From positions 1-8,923 of the forward strand of contig JAUWIR010000146.1 in the NCBI GenBank assembly GCA_030605265.1: a stretch of 8,923 nucleotides of DNA. Direction: 5' to 3'. Made by a program: the position numbers and the translations under genes. Positions 1 to 7,600 of the stretch are shown here, piece by piece (position 1 is the first letter of the stretch; the number at the start of each line of letters is the position of its first letter). Source of the DNA: Pseudomonadota bacterium. Its GTDB lineage: Bacteria; SZUA-182; DTGQ01. The notes under the pieces were generated by a model, which saw only the letters and a list, made by a program, of their open reading frames with translations, did no database searches and had not been told where the DNA came from.

Positions 1-754
1 CGCCGTCTTTATTTAAAAGGGGGACACCGCTTGTTGAAAGCCATACGTTTTGACCATTTTTATGAACATTAACATTGATCAATTCCCTAAATACTTCTTT
101 TTTTGAAAAAACATCGAAGGCGATCTTTTTTACCTCATCTCGAACATCCGGATGCAATAGATCAAAAAAATACTTTTGATTAACAATCTCTCGTGGTTTA
201 TATCCGAGAATTTTTTCTACTCCCGGACTTGAATAGATATATAACCCGTCGGCATCCGTCTCCCATATCCATTCCAGAGCATTTTCCGCTACTTGCTGGA
301 ATCTTTCCTGACTCATTTTTAAGTTTTCTGCTATCTTTTTTCGTACACTATTATTTTTAAAATATATAATGATATGCCTTATATGATCATTATGCTTTTT
401 TAAAGGAGTTGCCGTGATAATAAAGGGTATTTTCCCATCATTTTTTCTCTGCTTTTTTTCTATTTCACCATCGATTTCAATACATTTTTTCCCTTGGATA
501 ATCTTATAGAGGGGACAAGAATTGGTATGGCATAGGGGAGTAGAAAATAGCTCATAACACTTTTTACCTATCGCTTCTATTTCATCTATTTTAAGAAGCT
601 TTGATAACGACTTGTTAATTCGAACTATTCTATATTCATTATCAAGGATGCATATCCCGTCGACAGTTGCATCAAGTAATTGGTTCAATCCTTTATAAGC
701 AATATCCTCCTTTTTTTGATAGGTATGTTCCTCTAAAATAGTTGATTTCAGCAT
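1..754 (-). CDS. PAS-domain sensor/signalling protein, N-terminal part (runs off left edge)
   Basis: I translated the minus strand from ATG 754-752 and found 251 open codons up to the window edge, so the C-terminal output domain is not visible. Two PAS-like domains are seen. PAS1 spans about residues 22-135 (LLDATVDGICILDNEYRIVRIN) and carries C66, C75 and C80 in the arrangement CHTNSCPL. PAS2 spans about 148-251 (AENALEWIWETDADGLYIYSS, then ILGY, LLHPDV and a PAC-type HKNGQNVWLSTSGVPLLNKDG). No transmembrane segment is visible, so this part looks cytoplasmic. PAS domains of this family bind small ligands or cofactors and pass signals to a histidine kinase, GGDEF/EAL or HD-GYP domain; which one applies here cannot be said. 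The start is the first ATG after an in-frame TAA, but its Shine-Dalgarno is poor. An AAGGAGG lies inside the gene at 706-712 without a well-spaced ATG. The gene diverges from the giant exported-protein gene. Confidence 0.88.
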   Translation of the reverse strand, partial: MLKSTILEEHTYQKKEDIAYKGLNQLLDATVDGICILDNEYRIVRINKSLSKLLKIDEIEAIGKKCYELFSTPLCHTNSCPLYKIIQGKKCIEIDGEIEKKQRKNDGKIPFIITATPLKKHNDHIRHIIIYFKNNSVRKKIAENLKMSQERFQQVAENALEWIWETDADGLYIYSSPGVEKILGYKPREIVNQKYFFDLLHPDVRDEVKKIAFDVFSKKEVFRELINVNVHKNGQNVWLSTSGVPLLNKDG

Positions 755-790
755 ATGGAGTATGTTTATTTCTGGAATTTTTTTATTTTA

Positions 791-796
791 ATTATA
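791..796 (-). promoter_or_regulatory. Possible -10 element for the PAS gene
   Basis: Read on the minus strand this is an exact TATAAT. It would put the transcript start about 30 bases before the ATG at 754. No good -35 is found at 16-19 bases upstream, and the region is so AT-rich that a chance match is quite possible. Confidence 0.25.
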
Positions 797-1147
797 ATAT
801 AATATTGATAAATACTATTTGACCTATATTATTTATCGCCTAATCATATTAAATACATCAGTCAAAATTAAAAAAAACCGGTTTTCCGCACCATTTTTAG
901 AGAAGGACCCAAATCACCCTTATGGTCCTCGCCTCCATAGTTTCATAGTAATACAATTATTTACTATCATCCTGGCGTGTCTTGCTCTGCTTGACTGGAT
1001 TTATTTGACAAAAATCCAATTAAATTTATATATTAATAATGAGTAGTTTTATTTGTATATTATGAAATTGTTAGCCGAAATACGTAATAATGGCAAAAAC
1101 ATTTTTCATTATAAAAAATAATTTTGCATTGATTTACTATTATAAAT

Positions 1148-1195
1148 ATCGTCAAATATAGCTTAGTAATTTTTTTCTATAGTAAATTTGACGAT
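1148..1195. repeat. Inverted repeat, 10-bp exact arms (ATCGTCAAAT / ATTTGACGAT)
   Basis: ATCGTCAAAT at 1148-1157 is matched exactly by its reverse complement ATTTGACGAT at 1186-1195, with 28 bases between. The spacing is long for a simple terminator hairpin. It could be a two-site operator for a dimeric regulator or a longer imperfect stem. The role is unknown. Confidence 0.5.
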
Positions 1196-1279
1196 TTCGT
1201 AAAAAATCAGTATTCGGCTCGTCTATGGAATATAATTACATGGTTTGCTTTTTATTACATGGTTTGCTTTTTACTATAG
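1177..1279. repeat. Inverted repeat CTATAGTAAA / TTTACTATAG flanking the tandem duplication
   Basis: CTATAGTAAA (1177-1186) and its exact reverse complement TTTACTATAG (1270-1279) bracket a segment of about 83 bases that includes the 19-bp tandem repeat. CTATAG is itself self-complementary, so part of the match is low in information. It may be a remnant of a small mobile or REP-like element, or chance in AT-rich DNA. Confidence 0.35.
1235..1272 (+). repeat. Exact 19-bp tandem direct repeat, two copies
   Basis: The unit ATTACATGGTTTGCTTTTT occurs at 1235-1253 and again immediately at 1254-1272 without a mismatch. An exact tandem duplication of this length is unlikely by chance even in AT-rich DNA. 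It may arise from replication slippage or act as a paired binding site upstream of the giant gene. Confidence 0.85.
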
Positions 1280-1375
1280 AATTTTTTTTCAAAATTTAAC
1301 TTTTTTTACGAGTTCATCAAATTTAAAGTGTTGGAATTATTATTTCAAATATGCGGCTTGAAGGGATATTTTAGT

Positions 1376-1442
1376 AGACAGGATTTACTGGATAGATAGG
1401 ACAGGAAAAAGAAAAATCCATTGAATCCTGTTAATCTTGTCT
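1376..1442. repeat. Imperfect long hairpin built of ACAGGAT-type words
   Basis: The left arm (1376-1401, beginning AGACAGGATTTACTGGAT) pairs with the right arm (1417-1442, containing GAATCCTGTTAATCTTGTCT) at about 20 of 26 positions, leaving a 15-base A-rich loop. Elements made of ACAGGAT/ATCCTGT words are, from general experience, common interspersed intergenic palindromes in many environmental bacterial genomes; this identification is from memory. The element ends 34 bases before the start codon of the giant gene. It may therefore fold in its 5' leader, act as a terminator or attenuator, or simply be a passenger repeat. Confidence 0.7.
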
Positions 1443-1462
1443 GATCTGAATTTAGAGGTAAT

Positions 1463-1472
1463 AAAGGGAGGG
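1463..1472 (+). promoter_or_regulatory. Strong ribosome binding site for the giant gene
   Basis: AAAGGGAGGG lies 4-5 bases before ATG 1477-1479. It is a near-consensus purine-rich Shine-Dalgarno and fixes this start, in agreement with the signal peptide that follows directly. Confidence 0.85.
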
Positions 1473-1476
1473 TGGC

Positions 1477-1638
1477 ATGCTTTTTAAAAAATTTAAAACA
1501 AATTCAGTGAATACCTTTAGTAATTATTTTTCTCTATTATGTTCAGTCCTCATTTATTTCCTTATTATATTTTTACTAAATTGTTTAAATCTGACTCTCA
1601 ATACCTTTACCTTTATGGGAATGCCGCCTGCTTATGCT
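1477..1638 (+). other. Signal peptide of the giant protein (residues 1-54)
   Basis: The N-region is basic (K4, K5, K7), the hydrophobic core spans about residues 18-34 (FSLLCSVLIYFLIIFLL), and a signal peptidase I site MPPAYA|AS follows A54. The peptide is long because about 20 polar/hydrophobic residues separate the core from the cleavage site. C36 in FLLNC does not make a proper lipobox because Asn precedes it. Export through Sec is therefore expected. Confidence 0.85.
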
Positions 1639-4600
1639 GCGTCTATTTGCGGCCAGGTGGTTTCAGAGTTGGCCAATCCACTTCAGGACATGACTGTTAT
1701 GGTAATGGATGTTTCATCAGGTTTTCATTATTCAATATGTACCAATACTCTTGGAGAATATCAATTTGACGGACTTGATCCCGGTCAATATGTGGGTTGG
1801 GTAAATCCTGTTGATAGTGGATATATAACTGAATTCTACGATGATGCGCCAAATATAAATCTTGCCGACACAATCCAATTAGAAGAGGGACAAATAGTTA
1901 CAGGAATTAATTTTATCTTATCAATAGGAAGGGCTATTAGCGGCAGGATAACCAGAGAAGATACAGGAGAGCCAATAGCTGATGTAAGAATAGGGGCTTT
2001 AAGCTTGGAATACCAAACATCCGGCTTTTATCCAGGCTTTACTGACTATCCTGATGAAATGTATTACTCGGGCAAAACTATGGGCCGGGCTTTTACAGAC
2101 ATAAATGGTAATTATACCATTTATGGGCTTTCGCCGGGTAAATACCAGGTGGGGCTCCTTTTTATGCCTGAGAGCATCTATGCCCCAAAATGGTATGAAG
2201 ATGAGGATGATCCCTCTACAGCCACTTATATTTCACTTGGCCCTGATACAGATATTACAGGGATAGATTTTTGTCTTGGTCAGGCCGGGTTAATAAGCGG
2301 AAGGCTTACTGATCAAACCGGTGATCCGGTTGAAGAATTAAGCATTAGAGTCATCCCTTTAGTTGCAGATTCTTCTTATCCTATGATTTATTCCGATTAT
2401 AGCGATCCTAACGGCAGATACGCCATAGGTGGACTCAAGCCTGGAAAATATACCCTGGAGGCAGGAACTAATACTTTGTCCGGAGTAAATTACCATCCAC
2501 AGAAAACGATAATTACTATTCAGGCCGGACAGGTGATTGACCAGGTCAATTTTATCCTCCAAAAAGAAGGGGAGGGGATAGTTTCCGGTAAAGTAACTGA
2601 TGCAATAGACGGCAAGCCTTTAAAGGGTATATCAATTTCCATACTTCCTACCAATAGTTACTATTATTATGGCTCAATACCAATAGTAACTGATCCGAAC
2701 GGTTTATATTCTTTTAGCGGCTTGGGGGAGGGGGAGTTTATTATTCAGGCAAATCCGCAACCCTATCTATTCGGCAGCGATCTGAGTAAATATATCCTTA
2801 ACCTATATTATGATGGTGTCTATGATTATAATTCAGCCGATTCTATCCATTTGCCGGCCCAAGGGCAGATAAATAACATAGATTTCAGTTTGATGACAGG
2901 GGGGAGTATCTCGGGAAGAATTACCAACTCTTCCGATCAATCACCCATAGCCGGTGCCTATGTGAGGGCAAGTGTGTGCGTTAATATGTATCCTTATGGG
3001 GCTTATGGACCGTACATTATACAGCCTAATATTCTAGGCATTTCTTCCGGTTTATCTGATTCTGAGGGCAAGTATATCCTCAAAGGGCTGGCCACAGGCA
3101 ATTATAAAATAATTGTTGAAAACGCCGGGTTCGGTTACCCGGCTTCTTCCCAACAGAGGAAATTATATTTGCCGGGAAGCTATCATGATATGGAATGTAT
3201 AAAAATCATTGCCCCTTATGAAAATCCTAATATCAATATCTCCTTAAATATAGGGGCGAATATATCCGGCCAAATTAAGGACACTGATACAGGAAACCCG
3301 CTTTCCGGAATACAGATTTTAGCTAAGGTAATCGAGCCGGAAACTTATCCGGAGGAAGATAAATTTTTCTCCGGAATTTTTCCTGAAGAAGAATACATCA
3401 GTAACAGCGTGCCCATAGCTGCAGATACCGATATGCTGGGGAATTATAATCTAGTGGGGCTTCCGGCAGGAGAATATCAGATTATAGCCTGTGATAAAAG
3501 GAAGCTGTATAGTTGCTCCCCCTATAAGATAGTTAGGGTTGAAGAGGGGCAGGGGATTAGCAACATTAATTGTTTTCTGAAATTAGGCCGGACTATCTCC
3601 GGGACCATTACTGATGATGCCACTGGGCTTCCTGTAGCCGGTATTAAAGTTATGGCTGTTGATATGAATTATAACCTATGGGATTTCTATGATTCTTCTT
3701 ATTATCAATCTTCCTATGAGGACACATCCTCGGCCATAAATTTTTTAAATACCGCATTTACCGATCAAACCGGAAATTATATCATTACCGGGCTTGAGTT
3801 TGGAACATACAGAGTAATAGCCGGCGGCCCTGAGGTTGACGATCCTTACAAGGATGCCAATTGCTTCTACTTGTCGGAAACCTACAATAATATCCCTTTG
3901 TATAATTACGATTATACCTACTATACGGAATTATCAAAAGAATTGAATCTAAGTTTAGATGATTCGAAATTACTATTTGGAGTGAGAGGAGATGCTCAGT
4001 TTCAATTAATTTTGGAACTGAGAACACAAAATGATGAGTTAATAGTATTAAAATGCGAATCAGAGGGTCAATTAAAAGAAGTGGATGTTAATACGTACAT
4101 GGAGGCTGACGGCACTATAGTGTTCCCTTTAGAAAAAATTGGTAACTGGGAGGAATATGAAGTTGAAATAAATAAAATTTTAGGTTATTTTGATTTAGAA
4201 GCCAATTTTCTAGATAAAATCATCCTAAAAGGAAATAGTTATTGGATCGAATATATTACTTTAATAGATGAAGAAAATAAATTAAAGATTGACACTTTTG
4301 CTTATTCCGGCAACTTGCCTGCCGGTAGCGGCTGGGTAAACATTTATCCCCAGACTACTTATTTGGCCAAGGAACAAAATAACGGTTCAGGAGACGGGGT
4401 GTTGAGGGTTGCCTGTGGTCAGGCAGTAGTGCTCACGCAATCAGGGAGCATTGTCAATGATTGTGATTTTGCTTTGGCCAAGGCGGGATCTATTGCCGGC
4501 AAGATATTTGATGAAGGAGCAACTACTGCTGTAGAGGGAATAGGAGTGAGTGTGTATGACTATTCTACCGGTTCCCTGGTAACCTCTGCAGTTTCCGATC

Positions 4601-7600
4601 AACAGGGTAATTATAAGATATCAGGTCTGGGCCCTGATGATTATTTTTTGTTGGCTCAAGATCCTCAATTGAATTATCTTGACCAATATTATAATCAAGT
4701 GGAAAACCCCTATACCGGATTTGTAATTGATCAGGATACTAGAGATAGTGATAATTTTGGGTATCATCATTACAGGAGTGTTCTTACGAAAAATATTAAT
4801 TTTTCATCCCCCGATTTATTGGGAGTAAGTTTCATCCTTAAAACAAATGGACCTTATTGCCTCAGTTTTACTATGGGCACTACTGAAGGAAAAACTGTAC
4901 GGATTGATAAAACATCTTCGGAGGGGCAAGCCGTTTTGGGTTTTGATGATATTATTCAAATTCCTATTACCGGCCAGAAAGATAGTGAATTTATGCCCGG
5001 AACATGGCAAAATTACAGGATAAACTTTAATAGTATAATGAGTAGTCAAATAAATTCTCTTCAAAAAATAACCATAAAAGGGGATGATTATTGTCTGGGT
5101 TATATTGATCTCATGGCGGCGGATGGCTATTATGTGGAAGACATTCGTATTGAGGAGTTTGATTACAATTCACCTATCAATCATGGGTGGGTGAATTATG
5201 GAGAGGCAACATCTCAGATAGATACCATCATAGATCCTCAGACAGGTTCCCGGGTGCTGAGGGTGCTTCCCTATGGGCTGGTTACCTTATCAATGGGGCA
5301 GACAATCGAAAATAAAAATTTCCCTCTTGCCAAGGCCTCCTGTTTTTGTGGTAAAGTAATGGATGACACCAACAATCCTATTCCCGGCATCGAGATCACT
5401 GCTCATGCACAAGGGCGGAATTTAAGCTATTATGCAATTTCTGAGGAAAGTGTAGGGGGGTATTATTACGGCGACTATGGAGGGGGAAATTATGGAAGAC
5501 CAAACACAAGTAAAGCTATTACGGATAATCAGGGGGAATATTGTCTTAAGGGGCTTTATCCGGGAGAGTATTACCTTTTAGCCAAGGATGGGCGGAATTA
5601 CTATAATGGGTGCTTTTATAAAAACATCCCCACCAAGTCAACGTATCAAAGATACTATTCAACGCCCAGACCAACGGTTTTTAACCTGCCGAACCAATCC
5701 TACACTAGCCTTTATCAGGATATTTCAGATAGGGCCTTTGATAATCCCACCTGCTCCTTTCAGTCGATCTGCAATAAAGGGATGGAAGTGTATGTTGAAA
5801 CTGAAACAGATATCGGCAGTTCGGTTACCTTTATTTTAAGTCGTGATTTTAACATACTCGATCAATCCATTACTCTAGATCCCAATATTTACATTATAGT
5901 GCCTATAGATTATGGGTACTCTTATGGATACTCAGGCTCTTATGGATATACATCGGGCTCTAAATGGGTAAAAGCGGAAAAGAATTTAAATAGCTATTTA
6001 AATAGTCACACCCATCAGGTAGGCTCATCAGTACAATTGATAAAAGGCGTAAGGATTAGTGGAAATGATTACCGTGTTGATTTTATAAAATTTACTGAAA
6101 ACGGCCAACCTGATCAGGTGGTAGATGAGTTTAACTATGCAGAAGCTAATGATTTACCCACTGACCATGGATGGATAAATGAGCTTCCTGAGACTACCTC
6201 TATGGCCATGATTAAGGATGAAACTTTGGAGAAAAAAGTATTGGCGGTTACCGCCTTTGCCCCGCTTGAGGTGGGCCGGTCAGAAGTAAAAAATGGAGTA
6301 GATTTTCATCTTACAGCCGGAGTACGTATTGAAGGTGCCATAATTGAATCTGAAACCGGCACGCCGATAGCAGGGATATATATTATTGCCGGAAAAGATA
6401 ATAGTCCTCCAACCAGCTATGGTGATGGGTATTATGGCTCATCTTCTGAAGAATTTTCCGCTGTATCCGATGCATCCGGGCATTATACTCTTTTTATTCC
6501 TTGTTATGAGGGTGAATTAAAAGAATACACCCTTTGGGCCAAAGATTATAGTGATATTTATGGGGATGCTCAATATGATCATCCTCTTCAAGTGACTGCC
6601 GGTTCGGTTTTAACAGGGATTAATTTCAGCATGGGTATGGCCTGTTCTATCTCGGGTCGGGTAGTATCGGATTCTGACGGCCAACCAATAGCCAATATGA
6701 GGGTGCAGGCCAGGGTGGCGGTATTGTGTTATCTCTATTGTCTTTCAGACGAAAATTCAGCGGATTCGGGGTGCGCATGCGCTAAGTATGAGTATGACCC
6801 GTATATAATAGTAAAGTATGCTTACACTAATCAAAATGGGGAATATACCCTGAGGAATCTTTCCCCCGGCGGTTATATAATCTGTACCTCATCTTCATAT
6901 AATAAGGATGTTACAGGGTTTTATGACGATAACTCAGATTACCAGGACCCATCTGTCATATTAGAGTCAGGCCAAAAGCTTACCTCAATAGATATTCAAT
7001 CAACTCTTTGGTATTATGCTTATTCTTCGCCTTTTTTTAGTCCATTTACTTATGGAGGTGATGGAAGCGATGAAAGCTCTGGGGCGTATTCCGGCAGCAG
7101 TCAATCTTCGCAAGATTACTTTTCCGGCCTTACTGCCTCCAATTCACCTGTGATTACCTCTAATCCTATGAACACAGCTATTGTTGACGAGGATTTTACC
7201 TATCAAATAACTATTCTTGATCCGAATAGTTACCAGGAAGACCCTGTTTTTCAATTGAGCACGGCCCCGGAGGGAATGCAAATTGATACTGATACGGGTT
7301 TAATTACCTGTACACCAAATTCTACGCAAATAGGTTTACATAAAGTGCAAGTGGGAGTGAATAGTGATACACGCGGAATAGCCAGACAGGAATTCATTTT
7401 AGAGGTAATAGACTATAAGTTTTTGGGGACTTGCAATGATGGAAATGTAAATCCCGGATGGATAGTGGAATCAGGAAATGGAAATTTACAGTGTGTATAT
7501 GATGAGGTCCTGAAAACAGAGGTTTTAGAAGCTGAAACAGTAGAGGCGGATAGTTTGAATTTTATGGTAGGTTTTGGAGAAATAACCCCGCAAGTAACTA

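Larger units (their letters stand above)
755..1476. other. Long AT-rich divergent intergenic region without a convincing gene
   Basis: About 720 bases separate the PAS gene from the giant gene. The one open frame of any length (819-1046, plus) begins with TTG, lacks a Shine-Dalgarno, and encodes 75 residues with a single hydrophobic stretch (SFIVIQLFTIILACLALLDW). I do not accept it as a gene. A short inverted repeat, AGGACC (904-909) with GGTCCT (924-929), lies within it. The remainder carries the tandem and inverted repeats listed separately. The region should contain promoters for both divergent genes, but no full sigma-70 promoter stands out. Confidence 0.7.
1639..7005 (+). other. Eleven carboxypeptidase-regulatory/Cna-B-like repeats (residues 55-1843)
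   Basis: Approximate repeat starts are residues 55, 152, 271, 366, 475, 593, 704, 1004, 1287, 1615 and 1722. The hairpin motif is visible at G93/Y95/G99, G211/Y213/G217, G313/Y315/G319, G409/Y411/G415, G531/Y533/G537, G655/Y657/G661, G766/Y768/G772, G1044/Y1046/G1050, G1353/Y1355/G1359 and, with Asn for the last Gly, G1788/Y1790. Repeat 10 is degenerate: HYTLFIPCYEGELKEYTL replaces the GL.PG.Y part. The units have diverged in sequence, so this is an old expansion rather than a recent tandem copy. In known proteins such domains form stiff prealbumin-like stalks or spacers. I did not see a clear conserved Lys/Asn/Glu isopeptide triad, and this would need a structure model. Confidence 0.85.

Noticed and set aside
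819..1046. 75-codon plus-strand frame with a hydrophobic segment
   Set aside because: It starts with TTG, has no Shine-Dalgarno, lies in AT-rich DNA where such frames are expected, and its sequence resembles no family I know. The hydrophobic stretch alone is not enough.
1231..1236. Exact TATAAT on the plus strand upstream of the giant gene
   Set aside because: No acceptable -35 lies 16-19 bases upstream and there is no extended -10. The nearest TTGACG (1188-1193) is 37 bases away. Chance matches are common in this AT-rich stretch.
1235..1272. Tandem repeat considered as a CRISPR array
   Set aside because: The two 19-bp copies are directly adjacent with no spacer, and no cas genes are present.
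1570..1587. Lipobox-like FLLNC (C36) in the signal peptide
   Set aside because: Asn at -1 does not fit a lipobox, and a good signal peptidase I site (AYA|AS) follows 18 residues later.
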